The notes: generated from the sequence alone by a model not told the origin. 64,000 nucleotides of DNA from Edwardsiella hoshinae NBRC 105699 = ATCC 33379 (GCF_000474215.1 NZ_BAUC01000004.1:62001-126000); one strand, 5' to 3'. Positions 1-13,030 are shown, counted from the first letter of the stretch. Made by a program: numbers and translations.

Positions 1-1019
1 AGATAGACAATGGCCTGGGCAATGGCACGCTCACCCTCGGCCGGGCCGACGCGGGTGAAACAATCCCAGGCGGCGATCGCCACCTGCATCGCGCGCGGAT
101 CGGCGTTGCCGACATCCTCCGAGGCGATAGCCAACAGGCGACGCGCCACATACAACGGATCGCCCCCCGCCGTGATGATACGAGCATACCAGTACAGGGC
201 GGCGTCCGGCGCCGAGCCGCGCACCGACTTATGCAACGCGGAGATCAGATCGTAATAGCGATCACCATGATTGTCGAAGCGAGCGCTGCGCTCGCCAGAG
301 ACCGCGCGCAGCAGATCCAGTGTCAGCCGACGCTGCCCCTGGTCATCCGCCTCGGCCATATCCGCCATCATCTCCAGCGTATTCAGCGCCCGACGCGCGT
401 CGCCGTTCACCAGTTCCGCCAAGGCATCACGCGTCTCCTCCGGCAGTTGCAGCTCCTGACCACCGTAGCCACGCTCACTATCGCTCATCGCCTGCTGCAA
501 TACCTGGACGATATCTTGCGCCTCCAGCGCCTTGAGCAGATAGACTCGCGCCCGCGATAGCAGCGCCGAATTCAGTTCGAAGGAGGGATTCTCGGTGGTG
601 GCGCCGATAAAGGTGATGGTGCCATCCTCGATATGCGGCAAGAAAGCATCCTGTTGGCTCTTGTTGAAACGGTGCACCTCATCGACGAACAGGATGGTAC
701 GCCGCCCGATATCACGATTCTGCCGCGCGCGCGCGATCGCCTCGCGGATTTCCTTGATCCCCGACGTCACCGCCGAGATGCGCTCCACCTCGGCATGCGC
801 GTAACGCGCGATCAACTCCGCCAGGGTAGTCTTACCCGTCCCCGGCGGCCCCCACAAGATCATCGAATGCAGATGGCCGGCCAAGATGGCGCGCGGCAAC
901 GGCTTGCCCGCCGCCAGCAAATGACGCTGACCGATATACTGCTCCAGGGTCTGTGGCCGCATGCGCGCGGCCAACGGTTGAAAGGTATCCTGGGCGAAGT
1001 CAAGGGAGAGATTACTCAC
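1..1019 (-). CDS. rarA: Replication-associated recombination protein A (RarA/MgsA), 3' end outside window
   Basis: AAA+ ATPase related to clamp-loader subunits that acts at stalled replication forks. Reading leftwards from a GTG start at 1019, the product begins [20 protein letters not shown], as in E. coli RarA. The Walker A motif GPPGTGKTT lies near residue 55 and the Walker B segment [10 protein letters not shown] near residue 105. About 339 codons are present before the window edge; the family is about 447 residues, so the C-terminal tetramerisation part is missing from view. The start lies 16 bp after the lolA stop, which suggests a lolA-rarA transcription unit as in E. coli. The GTG start is preferred because it gives the conserved N-terminus; no in-frame ATG gives it. 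Confidence 0.96.
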   Translation of the reverse strand, partial: MSNLSLDFAQDTFQPLAARMRPQTLEQYIGQRHLLAAGKPLPRAILAGHLHSMILWGPPGTGKTTLAELIARYAHAEVERISAVTSGIKEIREAIARARQNRDIGRRTILFVDEVHRFNKSQQDAFLPHIEDGTITFIGATTENPSFELNSALLSRARVYLLKALEAQDIVQVLQQAMSDSERGYGGQELQLPEETRDALAELVNGDARRALNTLEMMADMAEADDQGQRRLTLDLLRAVSGERSARFDNHGDRYYDLISALHKSVRGSAPDAALYWYARIITAGGDPLYVARRLLAIASEDVGNADPRAMQVAIAAWDCFTRVGPAEGERAIAQAIVY

Positions 1020-1035
1020 GATCGGCGTCCTGGGC

Positions 1036-1653
1036 TTATTTCTGGCGCTGATCGTCCAGCGTCACGCCCGGAGGGGGCGTAAAGCGGAACTTGGCCGCAT
1101 CCACCGCGCCGTTCTGCTGACGCTTCAGGGTATAGACGCTGCGCTGGCCATCCTGCTCAACGGCGCTGAAACCGTTAATGGTGCCATCCGGCAACACGGT
1201 GATGGTAAATTTCTTCAGGTTGTTTTTGCTGTTCTTCGGCGTCAGATCGAAGGTATTACCCTGCTGGGTCACGTTGTACTGCGCCCATTCACTGGCATCG
1301 TTACGGGTGATCAGCATAAACGGCGTATTGCTGGTGGCGCTGTTCAGCCAGGTGGCCGTGACTTGCTCGACGAACGGGTTATAGAACCACAGGGTTTTGC
1401 CATCGGAAACCAATACACTCTCATCCGGCGAGATCATGTGCCAATTAAACAAGTTGGGGCGCTTCACCCACAGCTCACCCTCGCCCTGCTGGACCGCCGT
1501 ACCGTCCGCCGTGCTGACGGCTTGGGTAAAGCTGGCATGGAAACTATTGACCTTGTTCAGCCGGCCTTGCAGATCGCTGCTTGGCGACGCCAGAACAGAG
1601 GCCGACATCATGCCGCTCACGACAACACAGCAGGCAACTAACAGCTTTTTCAT
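1036..1653 (-). CDS. lolA: Outer-membrane lipoprotein carrier protein LolA
   Basis: Periplasmic chaperone that takes lipoproteins released by LolCDE and delivers them to LolB. The 205-residue product has a signal peptide (MKKLLVACC..., hydrophobic core, predicted cleavage after about residue 22). The mature part carries family-typical segments such as [20 protein letters not shown] and WFYNPFVEQ. Translation could be extended 7 codons upstream, but the start at 1653 puts the Lys-rich signal peptide at the N-terminus and matches the E. coli length. It sits between ftsK and rarA in the E. coli order and probably forms an operon with rarA. Confidence 0.97.
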   Translation of the reverse strand: MKKLLVACCVVVSGMMSASVLASPSSDLQGRLNKVNSFHASFTQAVSTADGTAVQQGEGELWVKRPNLFNWHMISPDESVLVSDGKTLWFYNPFVEQVTATWLNSATSNTPFMLITRNDASEWAQYNVTQQGNTFDLTPKNSKNNLKKFTITVLPDGTINGFSAVEQDGQRSVYTLKRQQNGAVDAAKFRFTPPPGVTLDDQRQK

Positions 1654-1788
1654 CGGAATGATTACCTTCAACAAGAATAAGTTCAGCCTGCCCGGACGAC
1701 CGCGACCACGGGCAGATATGGCACCGCGCTGTGATTATACGCCAAGGCGTACGACGGCACGGCGAAAAAACGCCGCGCCGCCACGCAA

Positions 1789-4700
1789 TTAATCATAATC
1801 GCCGGCAGGGGGAGCCAATACCTCTCGGTTACCGTTATGCCCCTGCGGACTGACAATCCCCTGCGCCTCCATCTGCTCGACGATGCGCGCCGCCCGGTTG
1901 TAGCCAATGCGGAACTGGCGCTGTACCCCCGAGATCGAGGCGCGACGCTTGTCGATGACAAATGCGACGGCCTGATCAAACAGCGGATCCAGTTCGTCGT
2001 CACTGTCGAGGCCGCCGCCGGCGCCCCCTTCACCATCCTCACAGGCGGTGATGCTGTCAATGTACTGTGGACGCCCACGCGCCTTCCAGTCCTGCACCAC
2101 CGCGTGCACCTCTTCGTCACGCACAAATGCGCCATGAACACGCACCGGCGCCGACGTATTGGGCGGAATATAGAGCATGTCCCCCATGCCCAACAGCGAC
2201 TCCGCACCGGCTTGATCGAGGATGGTACGTGAGTCGATCTTGCTGGAGACGGTAAAGGCGATGCGAGTCGGAATATTGGCCTTAATCAGGCCGGTGATCA
2301 CATCCACTGAGGGGCGCTGCGTCGCCAGCACCAAGTGGATCCCCGCCGCACGCGCTTTCTGCGCCAGACGCGCGATCAACTCTTCGACCTTCTTACCCAC
2401 CGCCATCATCAGATCGGCGAACTCGTCCACCATCACCACGATGTAAGGCAGTTTCTCCAATGCTGGCGGTAACGCATCCATGCTGTCGCCCGGACGCCAC
2501 AATGGGTCGGGGATCGGCCGCCCCATCTCCGCCGCCTGGCGGACTTTATCATTGTAGCCAGCCAAATTACGTACCCCGAGCGCCGACATCAGGCGATAGC
2601 GACGCTCCATCTCGCCGACGCACCAACGTAACGCATTGGCGGCGTCTTTCATGTCCGTGACCACCTCGGTCAGCAGATGTGGAATACCTTCATACACCGA
2701 CAGCTCCAGCATCTTCGGGTCGATCATGATGAAGCGCACCTCATCCGGTGTCGACTTAAACAACATACTGAGGATCATCGCATTGACCCCGACCGATTTA
2801 CCGGAACCGGTCGTACCGGCCACCAGCAGGTGCGGCATACGCGCCAGATCGGCGATCACCGGCTGACCGGCGATATCCTTGCCCAACACGACCGTCAACG
2901 GCGAGGGACTGTCACGGAATTGGGCACAATCAAGCACTTCACGCAGGTAGACCGTCTGGCGGTGCTTATTCGGCAGTTCTAAGCCGACATACGGCTTGCC
3001 GGGGATCACCTCCACCACGCGTACCGCCACGGCGGAGAGCGAACGCGCCAGATCGCGCGACAGGTTAGAGATGCGCGCCGCCTTCACCCCTGGTGCCAGA
3101 TCCAACTCGAAACGCGTGATCACCGGCCCCGGCGAGATGCCGACCACCGAAGCCTTGACGCGATAATCGGCCAGGCGCGCCTCGACCAACTGCCCTTGCT
3201 GCTCCAGCGCGAACATATCCACGGGCTCAGCATTGGCTGGCGGTGGCGTCAACAGATCCAGCGTCGGCAATGGTGTGGTCGGCTTGTGCAATGGCCGCTC
3301 GTCACGAACCAAGAACGGATGAACCAGACCGGCCATAGCATCCGGCGGATTCGCCGCAGCCGGAGCATGGCCAGCCGCTACGGCTGGCTGAGCCGGAGCG
3401 GTATCAAACGCAGCGCTATCAAGCGAGTCACTGGGCAGCGGCGACGGCGTGAACAGTGGCGCCATCGGCGCTTCGTCCTCGGCGGCGAAAGCGAAGTCGG
3501 CCAGTGAGCTCTCCACTGCTGACGGCGCCGTCCCCGCCAAGACGTCGCGGGCAGAAAAGTTCAGTAAACCATCGTGCGTCGCTGGCGTTGTCGAAGAGGA
3601 AGCGGACGGCGTAGAAACGGCGGGACGTTGCGGCGTGGCCGCCGACGTCTCCGCTAGCGGCGTTGGCGCGCTGGCGGTCACGGATGGCGTGGCGGCATAA
3701 CGCTGCTGCTGAGCGGCTAAAAACTCACGCTGCAAGCGCGCCTGCTCCAACGCATTCTCATCCTCGCCGTCGTGCAGATACGCTTGACCATAACGTGCCC
3801 GCTGCTGGCTAACAAAGGCCTCGCGCAGCGCGGCCTGCTCCAACAGGCTGGCATGCTCCTCATCCGTCTCCGGCTGATCCGTCGCTGACGGAGTAGGCTC
3901 GGAGTAAGCCGAGAAGCGGGGTAAGGATGTAGAACCACTGGTCGCCGAGCTCGCTGCCCCCTCAACCGCCGCGGCCCGAGCCGTTGCCTGGGCAAAGATA
4001 GACTGACCCGCTGAGTCAGCGGCGGCCTGCGCGGGGGCGGTCAGCGGCGTCACCTGCACCTCGGGTATCTGCTCCAGCGCCGCCTGCTCTTCTCGAGCCC
4101 GACGCTCCTGCGCCTCGCGCCGGGCCTGCTCTTCCGCCATGCGCTGCGACGGTAATTTAATCCCTAATGAGGCCAACTCCCGTCGCGTCGGGATACGTAC
4201 CGGATTGGGGCGAGGCAATTCGGGGCCAATCCCCTGCTTCACCTGCGGCCCGCCATCCAGTGCGCCGATAGCTGGCGTAAAGGCGGCGCTGGCGGCCGCA
4301 CCGAGAGCCAGATCTTCATGGCGGCTAGCCGCGCCGAACACCGGTAGATCCGCCGCCAGTCCTGGATTGATATAGGGTAGATCGCTCGCCGGAGTGAGGC
4401 CACTGCCCGCCATCGGCGGCTCGTGCTCTGTCGGCCAGTGGCCGAGAGGCGGCTCGATATCACGCTGCGTGGATGCGCGCACACTGACGGGACGCCCCGC
4501 CGCAGAAGCGTGAGGGCGATCTTCCGGCTGACTGAGGGAGTACATCGGTGCCAACGCCGCTTCGTTGCCACTCTCTGTATCGCTGGCACTAAAGGTATAA
4601 GGCGCCGCGCTCGTTGGCGACACGGCCTCATCGGCGGGCAACGCGGAAAACGTCGCCGGTGCCGGGGTTTCCTGCGGCGGTGATGGTACCGGCGACGCAG

Positions 4701-5760
4701 TCATCAATGGTGAGGCCGGGGCAAACGGCGGCGCGCACTCCCCCGGCGTTGCCGAGGTCGATAACGGTGCCGTCGTCAGCGCTGAAGACGTGACAAACGG
4801 CACAGTAGTCGCATCGGCGGCGTGGCTCAGCGCGGTATCCGCGACAACCGGCTCCGCCCCTACAGCGGCAGCGAGGCCGCTGGCGGGCAAGGCCGGATTA
4901 CCCTGCGACGAATGCTCAGGCGGCGTATCGTCGACCTGATCCAACGGGCGCAGTCCCTTCGGCGCTAGCGAGTCATGCTCGGCTACCTCATCACGCGCAC
5001 GCAGGTCGGCAAACAAGGGATCGTCGGCCTCGTCATCCAGTAACGGCGCAGAGTGCGCCGCCGATGGCGTCTCACTCACTGCGTCGTCGGGCACGGTCAC
5101 TGCCTCGTCCTCGTCGTACTCATCGTCCAACGCCTCGTCACGACGCGAGCGGTTACTCATAAAGGTCAAAGCACCGAGCAACGTCGCCCCGATCTTCTCG
5201 GCGATGGTCAACCAGGACCAGCCGGTAAATAGCGATAGGCCAACGGCCCAGGTGCCTAACATGGCCAGCGTGGCGCCGATACTCCCCAGCAACGGCAATG
5301 CCGCGCTGCTGATCAGGCTACCTATCACCCCACCAGAGGCAAAGTAATAGAGATCATCCACATTCAACGCCGCTAGCCCACAGGATGCGACCACCAGCGC
5401 CAACATGCCGATGAGACGCACGGCGATGGCGAAATAATCGACATAGCCGTTATCGTCACGCTTGCGGTACGCGACCCAGCACAACACCAACATGATCGGC
5501 GGCAAGGCGTAAGCCAGCACGCCAAAGACAAAAAAGAGGGTATCGGCCAGCCAGGCTCCAGCACCACCACCAATATTATGGATGGGCTCATGCCAAGCGG
5601 TCTGCGACCAACTGGGATCAGCCGGGTCGAAAGTGAGCAACGACGCCATCATATAGACGGCGAATAGCGCGACTAGGATGAGTAGCGCCTCATAGACACG
5701 CCGTCCACCGCTTACATGCTTGAGAACGACATCTTTTTCTTCTGTGTATTCCTGGCTCAA
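1789..5760 (-). CDS. ftsK: DNA translocase FtsK
   Basis: Septal DNA pump (1323 residues; E. coli 1329) that clears the terminus region and activates XerCD at dif. The N-terminal ~200 residues contain about four to five membrane segments and the conserved [12 protein letters not shown] stretch. A long Ala/Pro/Ser/Thr-rich linker follows, roughly residues 200-840, with little resemblance to the Gln/Pro-rich E. coli linker apart from the [16 protein letters not shown] block. The RecA-like motor has Walker [10 protein letters not shown] near residue 980 and Walker [11 protein letters not shown]. The C-terminal gamma winged helix (about the last 65 residues, including [17 protein letters not shown]) recognises KOPS sequences. 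A LexA-type operator and promoter lie about 100 bp upstream. lolA follows 135 bp downstream. Confidence 0.97.
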   Translation of the reverse strand: MSQEYTEEKDVVLKHVSGGRRVYEALLILVALFAVYMMASLLTFDPADPSWSQTAWHEPIHNIGGGAGAWLADTLFFVFGVLAYALPPIMLVLCWVAYRKRDDNGYVDYFAIAVRLIGMLALVVASCGLAALNVDDLYYFASGGVIGSLISSAALPLLGSIGATLAMLGTWAVGLSLFTGWSWLTIAEKIGATLLGALTFMSNRSRRDEALDDEYDEDEAVTVPDDAVSETPSAAHSAPLLDDEADDPLFADLRARDEVAEHDSLAPKGLRPLDQVDDTPPEHSSQGNPALPASGLAAAVGAEPVVADTALSHAADATTVPFVTSSALTTAPLSTSATPGECAPPFAPASPLMTASPVPSPPQETPAPATFSALPADEAVSPTSAAPYTFSASDTESGNEAALAPMYSLSQPEDRPHASAAGRPVSVRASTQRDIEPPLGHWPTEHEPPMAGSGLTPASDLPYINPGLAADLPVFGAASRHEDLALGAAASAAFTPAIGALDGGPQVKQGIGPELPRPNPVRIPTRRELASLGIKLPSQRMAEEQARREAQERRAREEQAALEQIPEVQVTPLTAPAQAAADSAGQSIFAQATARAAAVEGAASSATSGSTSLPRFSAYSEPTPSATDQPETDEEHASLLEQAALREAFVSQQRARYGQAYLHDGEDENALEQARLQREFLAAQQQRYAATPSVTASAPTPLAETSAATPQRPAVSTPSASSSTTPATHDGLLNFSARDVLAGTAPSAVESSLADFAFAAEDEAPMAPLFTPSPLPSDSLDSAAFDTAPAQPAVAAGHAPAAANPPDAMAGLVHPFLVRDERPLHKPTTPLPTLDLLTPPPANAEPVDMFALEQQGQLVEARLADYRVKASVVGISPGPVITRFELDLAPGVKAARISNLSRDLARSLSAVAVRVVEVIPGKPYVGLELPNKHRQTVYLREVLDCAQFRDSPSPLTVVLGKDIAGQPVIADLARMPHLLVAGTTGSGKSVGVNAMILSMLFKSTPDEVRFIMIDPKMLELSVYEGIPHLLTEVVTDMKDAANALRWCVGEMERRYRLMSALGVRNLAGYNDKVRQAAEMGRPIPDPLWRPGDSMDALPPALEKLPYIVVMVDEFADLMMAVGKKVEELIARLAQKARAAGIHLVLATQRPSVDVITGLIKANIPTRIAFTVSSKIDSRTILDQAGAESLLGMGDMLYIPPNTSAPVRVHGAFVRDEEVHAVVQDWKARGRPQYIDSITACEDGEGGAGGGLDSDDELDPLFDQAVAFVIDKRRASISGVQRQFRIGYNRAARIVEQMEAQGIVSPQGHNGNREVLAPPAGDYD

Positions 5761-5827
5761 GAAAGGCTCTCCAGGGTCCTGTTGTCTGCCATTGCGAACA
5801 TTTTATCCGACCTGCCCGCCATAAGAA

Positions 5828-5853
5828 CAGCGCCGAGGCGTATCCCGGCGCTG
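5828..5853 (-). terminator. Probable rho-independent terminator of lrp
   Basis: Inverted repeat CAGCGCCG / CGGCGCTG with a 10-nt loop. On the minus strand it is followed by the T-rich run TTCTTAT. It lies 60 bp beyond the lrp stop, in the right orientation to end lrp transcription before the ftsK promoter. The T run is interrupted, so strength is uncertain. Confidence 0.55.
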
Positions 5854-5855
5854 AA

Positions 5856-5884
5856 ACTGTATACATACACAGGAGTGTACCCAA
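5856..5884 (-). promoter_or_regulatory. Candidate ftsK sigma-70 promoter overlapping the LexA box
   Basis: On the minus strand TTGGGT (5884-5879) and TACAGT (5861-5856) are separated by exactly 17 nt, and the -10 hexamer and spacer overlap the LexA-like box. The hexamers are imperfect. The position, about 95 bp upstream of the ftsK start codon, fits an SOS-repressed promoter such as the one described for E. coli ftsK (dinH). Confidence 0.5.
5857..5872. promoter_or_regulatory. LexA (SOS) operator upstream of ftsK
   Basis: The sequence CTGTATACATACACAG is a full CTGT-N8-ACAG match to the LexA box consensus, with an AT-rich alternating centre. It sits in the 152-bp lrp-ftsK gap, 97 bp upstream of ftsK. 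E. coli ftsK has an SOS-inducible promoter (dinH), so conservation of function is likely. Confidence 0.75.
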
Positions 5885-5912
5885 ATTATGGCGGCTTTGC
5901 ACCTGCCCGCGA

Positions 5913-6407
5913 TCAGCGCGTCTTGATCACCAAGCGGTTGCTCTGCTTCACCTCTTCCATCACCACATAGGTGCGGGTGTCGTTCACGCCCGGCAGACGC
6001 AACAGCGTCTCTCCCAGCAATTTACGGTACGCGGACATGTCGGGTACACGGGTCTTCAACAGATAATCGAAGTCACCGGATACCAGATGACACTCCTGGA
6101 TTTCTTCCAATTTCTGCACTGCGGTATTGAACTGCTCGAACACATCCGGCGCCCCGCGATTCAGGGTGATCTCGACGAACACCAGCAGTGAGGCGTCCAG
6201 ATAATGCGGATTTAGCAGCGCGGTATACCCCTGAATAAACCCCTGTCGTTCCAGACGGCGTACACGTTCCAAGCACGGTGTCGGCGAAAGCCCGACACGT
6301 TTGGAAAGCTCGACATTGGAGATTCGACCATCCTTTTGCAGCTCATTGAGGATATTGCGGTCGATACGATCAAGGTCCTTACCGGGGCGTTTCTTATTAT
6401 CTACCAT
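5913..6407 (-). CDS. lrp: Leucine-responsive regulatory protein Lrp
   Basis: Global feast/famine transcription factor controlling amino-acid metabolism, transport and fimbriae. The 164-residue product is essentially the E. coli protein; I see one difference, Asn instead of Ser at position 4. The N-terminal winged HTH (about residues 12-60, LDRIDRNILNELQKDGRISN onward) is followed by the RAM effector domain (about 75-155). It is read away from trxB, with 736 bp between the two start codons, in keeping with the long leader of E. coli lrp. Several likely Lrp targets lie in this window (sdaC/sdaB region, fimbrial genes), but I did not identify Lrp sites. Confidence 0.98.
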   Translation of the reverse strand: MVDNKKRPGKDLDRIDRNILNELQKDGRISNVELSKRVGLSPTPCLERVRRLERQGFIQGYTALLNPHYLDASLLVFVEITLNRGAPDVFEQFNTAVQKLEEIQECHLVSGDFDYLLKTRVPDMSAYRKLLGETLLRLPGVNDTRTYVVMEEVKQSNRLVIKTR

Positions 6408-8109
<1,702 letters not shown>

Positions 8110-8334
8110 GCGCCACACATCTGACACTGGCACCAATGGCGGCAGGTCGCCTCGGCCCAGGTCTCACCGGGACGCGAGAATTTCTCCGCCCCGGTTTCAA
8201 CGGCCAATAAGGCGTTGTAATATCAAGGACGGCGCCGACTCCCGCAGGGGGCGGCGAATGCGTTCAGCCTGCCGTACGCCTGTGCTCCGGGCCTGATCCT
8301 CATTCACCTGCATCAGACTAGACATGATCGCTTA

Positions 8335-10128
8335 ATGAACAAACAACGACAACGCGAACTCACCCTGTGGCTAAAACAGCATAGCCGCCTAGCCCGGCGC
8401 TGGCTCCGACTTTCCATGCTGCTCGGCCTGCTCGCCGGTCTACTCATCATCGCGCAATCCTGGTTATTAGCCACCTTACTGCAACAGCTGATCATCGACC
8501 ACACGCCTCGTTCCGCACTGCTCAGCGACTTCGCCTTGTTAGTCGTCACCATCGTATTACGCGCCCTGTTAGGGGGGGTACGTGAGCGCGTCGGTTTCCG
8601 CTGCGGTCAGGTGGTGCGCCGCGAGATCCGTGCCCTGGTGCTCGATCGTCTGGCGTTACTGGGGCCGGCCTGGATCCAGGGGAGACCCGCCGGCCATTGG
8701 GCGACGCTGATCCTCGAACAGATCGAAGACATGCAGGATTTCTATGCCCGTTACCTGCCACAGATGGCGCTGGCGGTGACCATTCCGTTGTTGATCCTGG
8801 CCGCCGTCTTGCCCATTAATTGGGCCGCCGGACTGATCTTGTTCGCTACCGCGCCGCTGATCCCGCTGTTCATGGCGCTGGTCGGCGTGGGCGCCGCCGA
8901 TGCTAATCGGCGAAACTTCTTGGCCTTGAGTCGCTTGAGCGCCAATTTCCTCGATCGCCTGCGCGGCATGGAAACCCTACGGCTATTTCACCGCGCTCAG
9001 GCCGAGACGCAGCACATCGCCCAAGCGTCGGAGGACTTCCGCAAACGCACCATGGAAGTGTTGCGCCTCGCGTTCCTCTCCTCGGCGGTGTTGGAGTTCT
9101 TCGCCTCGGTTTCGATCGCCGTGGTGGCGGTCTACTTCGGCTTCTCCTACTTAGGCGAGCTTAACTTCGGCCATTATGATCACGGCGTGACGCTGTTCGC
9201 CGGCTTCCTGGTGTTGATCCTGGCACCAGAGTTCTTCCAGCCGCTGCGCGATTTGGGCGCCTTCTACCACGCGAAAGCCCAAGCCATCGGTGCGGCAGAG
9301 GCGCTGGTTACCTTCCTTGATGACAGCGAGCAGGCGCACAGCGTGCAAACCGTGGCAACGAGCGCGCCGACAATGCCCTGCCCTCCCGCCCCCATGCCGC
9401 TGACCCTGGAGGCACACAACCTGGAAATCCTTTCGCCGCAAGGCAAGGTGTTGGCCGGGCCACTCAATTTTCGTATCGCCGCCGGTGAGCGCATCGCGCT
9501 GGTCGGCCATAGCGGCGCAGGGAAGAGTTCGTTGATCAACCTGTTGCTCGGTTTCCTCCCCTACCGTGGCGAGCTAGTGATCGACGGCCAGCCGTTAACC
9601 GCAATCTCGCTAGATGCCTGGCGTAGCCAGTTGGCTTGGGTCGGACAGAATCCGACGCTACCGCTCACTACCTTGCGCGCCAATATCCTGCTGGGCAACC
9701 CCCAGGCCGACGAGGAGCAACTACAAGCCGCCATCACCTGCGCCTATGTCGCCGAGTTCCTGGATCAACTGCCCCAGGGGCTGGATACGCCGATCGGCGA
9801 GGATGCCGCGCGTCTTTCCGTCGGCCAGGCGCAACGCGTCGCCGTCGCCCGGGCGTTGATTCGCCCTTGCCGTCTGCTATTACTCGATGAGCCGACCGCT
9901 AGCCTAGATGCCAACAGCGAGCGCCTAGTGATGCGTGCCCTTCAAGCCGCCGCACGCAACCAAACCACGCTGATGGTCACCCATCAGTTGGATGAGTTGG
10001 CGCACTTCGATCGCATTTGGGTAATGGATCAGGGAATGCTGGTGCAGCAAGGGGACTTCGCGGCCCTCTCCCAGCAGCGGGGTACTCCCTTCACCGCCCT
10101 CCTTGCCAGCCGTCGTCAGGAGATTTAA
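8335..10128 (+). CDS. cydD: Heterodimeric ABC exporter subunit CydD (glutathione/cysteine export, cytochrome bd assembly)
   Basis: Half of the CydDC exporter, which moves thiols or haem-linked redox compounds to the periplasm and is needed for cytochrome bd assembly. The product has 597 residues (E. coli 588). An N-terminal type IV exporter membrane domain of six predicted helices (about 25-320) precedes an ATPase domain with Walker A GHSGAGKSS, signature LSVGQAQRVA and Walker B LLLLDEPTASLD. The signature is LSVGQ where LSGGQ is canonical. cydC starts 2 bp after the stop, so the two are co-transcribed and probably translationally coupled. Confidence 0.96.
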   Translation: MNKQRQRELTLWLKQHSRLARRWLRLSMLLGLLAGLLIIAQSWLLATLLQQLIIDHTPRSALLSDFALLVVTIVLRALLGGVRERVGFRCGQVVRREIRALVLDRLALLGPAWIQGRPAGHWATLILEQIEDMQDFYARYLPQMALAVTIPLLILAAVLPINWAAGLILFATAPLIPLFMALVGVGAADANRRNFLALSRLSANFLDRLRGMETLRLFHRAQAETQHIAQASEDFRKRTMEVLRLAFLSSAVLEFFASVSIAVVAVYFGFSYLGELNFGHYDHGVTLFAGFLVLILAPEFFQPLRDLGAFYHAKAQAIGAAEALVTFLDDSEQAHSVQTVATSAPTMPCPPAPMPLTLEAHNLEILSPQGKVLAGPLNFRIAAGERIALVGHSGAGKSSLINLLLGFLPYRGELVIDGQPLTAISLDAWRSQLAWVGQNPTLPLTTLRANILLGNPQADEEQLQAAITCAYVAEFLDQLPQGLDTPIGEDAARLSVGQAQRVAVARALIRPCRLLLLDEPTASLDANSERLVMRALQAAARNQTTLMVTHQLDELAHFDRIWVMDQGMLVQQGDFAALSQQRGTPFTALLASRRQEI

Positions 10129-10130
10129 TC

Positions 10131-11861
10131 ATGCGCGTATTATTGCCCTTCCTGGCTCTTTACCGTCGTCACGGCTTCCGCATGTCGCTCGGCATGCTAC
10201 TGGCGATCGTCACCCTGCTGGCCAGTATCGGTCTGTTGACCCTCTCAGGCTGGTTCCTCGCCGCCTCGGCGCTGGCGGGACTCGCCGGCTTAGTGACCTT
10301 CAACTACATGTTACCCGCCGCCGGTGTGCGCGGCGCCGCCATCATCCGCACCGCCGGACGCTACGCCGAACGACTGGTCAGTCACGACGCCACCTTTCGG
10401 GTTCTTTCGCACCTGCGCGTGTTCACTTTCAGCCGCCTGCTCCCGCTGTCACCAGGCGGCTTGGCTCACTTCCGTCAGGCCGAACTGCTCAACCGTCTGG
10501 TGGCCGATGTCGATACGCTCGATCACCTCTACCTGCGCGTACTCTCGCCGCTGATCAGCGCATTGGTGATCATCGTGGTGGTGGTGTGCGGCCTTGCCTG
10601 GCTCGATGTGCGGTTAGCGCTGACCCTGGGGGGTATCATGCTGCTGCTGTTAATCGGTATGCCGACGCTGTTCTACCACGCCGGTAAGCCGGTCGGCACC
10701 GCCTTGACGGCGCTGCGCGCCGACTACCGTACCCAATTGGTCGGCTGGCTCCGCGCCAACGCCGAATTGGCGGTCTATGGTGCCCTGGGCGGCTTCCGCG
10801 AGCAACTGGAAGAAAAGGAGCGGCAGTGGCAACAACAGCAACAACGCCAGGCGGCATTGAGCGCGTGCTCACACGGGATCATGATCCTCGCCGCCGGCTT
10901 GACCTTTACTCTGATCCTTTGGCTGGCAGCAGGCGGCATTGCCGATGATCCGACACCCGGTGCGTTGATCGCTCTGTTCGTCTTCGCCACCTTGGCCGCC
11001 TTCGAATCACTGGCACCGGTGGCTGGCGCCTTTCAACAGTTGGGCCAGGTAATGGCCTCGGCACAACGGGTAGCGCAGCTGATCGACCAAACGCCACAGA
11101 TACGCTTTCCTGCGCAGGGCAAGGTGCTGGATGAGGATGCAGCGATCGCCTTAAACATCGCCGATGTCCATTTCCGTTATCCCGGCCAACCACGCACGGT
11201 GCTGAACGGCGTCACCTTGACGCTCCGCGCCGGCGAACATGTCGCCCTGCTGGGGCGTACCGGCTGCGGTAAGTCGACGCTATTACAGCTGCTGACCCGT
11301 GCCTGGGAATACGACACGGGGACGATCTGCCTCAACGATCTGCCGATCGCTAGCCTGGACGAAGGGGCCTTACGCCGCGCCTGTGCCGTGGTAAGCCAAC
11401 GGGTACACATCTTCAGTGCGACCCTGCGCGACAACCTGCTGCTCGCCGATCCTGAGGCCAGCGACGCCCAATTAAGCGGAGCGCTACGGGCGGTCGGTCT
11501 GGAGCGTCTACTGGACGACCGTGCGTTGGACGCTTGGTTGGGGGATGGTGGTCGTCCCCTCTCTGGCGGCGAGCAACGCCGTCTGGGCATTGCCCGTGCC
11601 CTGCTGCACCGTGCACCGTTGTTGCTGCTGGATGAACCGACCGAAGGGTTGGATGCCGAAACCGAACGTCAGATCTTGGCGCTGTTGCGCCAACACTGTG
11701 CGCAGAAAAGCCTGCTGCTGGTCACCCACCGACTACAGGGACTGGCCCAGATGGATCGTATCTGTGTGATGGACGAGGGACGCATCGTCGAGCAAGGGCG
11801 ACATGAGGCGCTGTTGCAAGCGCGTGGGCGCTATTATCAGCTCTGCCGCCAGCAGCGTTAA
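10131..11861 (+). CDS. cydC: Heterodimeric ABC exporter subunit CydC
   Basis: Partner of CydD (576 residues; E. coli 573). Membrane helices occupy about residues 15-310, and the ATPase domain has Walker A GRTGCGKST, signature LSGGEQRRLG and Walker B LLLLDEPTEGLD. A poly-Gln stretch (QWQQQQQRQ) lies in an intracellular loop near residue 235. The start at 10131 is 2 bp after the cydD stop; upstream in-frame codons overlap cydD and are not needed. aat begins 20 bp downstream, giving a cydD-cydC-aat run as in E. coli. Confidence 0.96.
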   Translation: MRVLLPFLALYRRHGFRMSLGMLLAIVTLLASIGLLTLSGWFLAASALAGLAGLVTFNYMLPAAGVRGAAIIRTAGRYAERLVSHDATFRVLSHLRVFTFSRLLPLSPGGLAHFRQAELLNRLVADVDTLDHLYLRVLSPLISALVIIVVVVCGLAWLDVRLALTLGGIMLLLLIGMPTLFYHAGKPVGTALTALRADYRTQLVGWLRANAELAVYGALGGFREQLEEKERQWQQQQQRQAALSACSHGIMILAAGLTFTLILWLAAGGIADDPTPGALIALFVFATLAAFESLAPVAGAFQQLGQVMASAQRVAQLIDQTPQIRFPAQGKVLDEDAAIALNIADVHFRYPGQPRTVLNGVTLTLRAGEHVALLGRTGCGKSTLLQLLTRAWEYDTGTICLNDLPIASLDEGALRRACAVVSQRVHIFSATLRDNLLLADPEASDAQLSGALRAVGLERLLDDRALDAWLGDGGRPLSGGEQRRLGIARALLHRAPLLLLDEPTEGLDAETERQILALLRQHCAQKSLLLVTHRLQGLAQMDRICVMDEGRIVEQGRHEALLQARGRYYQLCRQQR

Positions 11862-11881
11862 GTACACGCTGAGGAAGAGCA

Positions 11882-12613
11882 ATGATGCGTATCATGCAAC
11901 TGGATAAACATGTGTTGACGTTTCCCTCGCCAGAACAGGCACTACGTGAGCCGAATGGTCTATTGGCCATCGGCGGCGATCTGCAACCGGATCGCCTACG
12001 GCTCGCCTATCAACGCGGCATCTTCCCTTGGTTCTCTCCGGGACAACTGATCCTGTGGTGGTCGCCGGATCCGCGCGCGGTGTTGTCGCCCACGGCGCTA
12101 CACATCAGCCACAGCTTACGCAAGGCGTTACGCCGTTCCACCTGGCGCGTCACCTTGAATCACGACTTCGCCGGTGTCATCGCCGGTTGCGCCGAGCGGC
12201 GCAGCGACGGCACCTGGATCGGCCCAGCGGTGCAACAGGCCTATTGCCAACTATATCAATTGGGCCATGCCCATTCGGTGGAAGTCTGGCAAGGGGAGCA
12301 ACTGGTCGGCGGGCTCTACGGCGTCGCGCTGGGCAGCTTATTCTGCGGCGAGTCGATGTTTAGCCGGGTCAGTAATGCCTCCAAGATGGCGCTGTGGAGC
12401 TTTTGTCGCCATTTTCAGGCCATGGGAGGGCAACTCATCGACTGCCAGGTGCTGAACAGCCATACCGCCTCCTTGGGCGCCCAGGAGATCCCACGGCGTC
12501 ATTATTTACAGCAACTGCTGGCCTGCCGCGAGCAACGGCTCGATGAACGCTGCTGGCAACGGCAGGCTCTCGCGCTGGGAGAGCCCTCGCCAACGCAGCC
12601 GATTACACCTTAA
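11882..12613 (+). CDS. aat: Leucyl/phenylalanyl-tRNA-protein transferase Aat
   Basis: N-degron enzyme that attaches Leu or Phe to N-terminal Lys/Arg, creating substrates for ClpS-ClpAP; clpA and clpS are 0.5-3 kb away in this window. The 243-residue product carries [22 protein letters not shown] and the [10 protein letters not shown] segment of the GNAT-like fold. The C-terminus is about ten residues longer than in E. coli. GAGG at 11871-11874 supports the ATG at 11882; an adjacent in-frame ATG at 11885 gives the E. coli-like MRxxQL start and cannot be excluded. Confidence 0.95.
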   Translation: MMRIMQLDKHVLTFPSPEQALREPNGLLAIGGDLQPDRLRLAYQRGIFPWFSPGQLILWWSPDPRAVLSPTALHISHSLRKALRRSTWRVTLNHDFAGVIAGCAERRSDGTWIGPAVQQAYCQLYQLGHAHSVEVWQGEQLVGGLYGVALGSLFCGESMFSRVSNASKMALWSFCRHFQAMGGQLIDCQVLNSHTASLGAQEIPRRHYLQQLLACREQRLDERCWQRQALALGEPSPTQPITP

Positions 12614-12678
12614 TCGCCCAGGCAAAGCTAACTTGCCTTTACATAACCGGGGTTTTTCGGCATTATCTTGCCGGTTAA

Positions 12679-12927
<249 letters not shown>

Positions 12928-13030
12928 TAGGCTTTTCCCCGTGCCGCGGGCGCGAGCATAACCCGTTAGCATGATTCAGACCGGCAGCGGCAAGACGGGT
13001 TTTCAGGTCGGCATCACCGCCGACCATAAA

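Noticed and set aside
231..1082. Plus-strand ORFs over rarA and lolA
   Set aside because: They are antisense to clearly recognisable RarA and LolA and have no family resemblance or ribosome sites.
3196..4683. Several long frames on both strands within the ftsK linker
   Set aside because: GC-rich low-complexity coding DNA opens all frames; the FtsK frame is continuous with conserved ends.
12928..13030. Expected serine tRNA gene after infA
   Set aside because: No tRNA-like fold or sequence is present between infA and the terminator.
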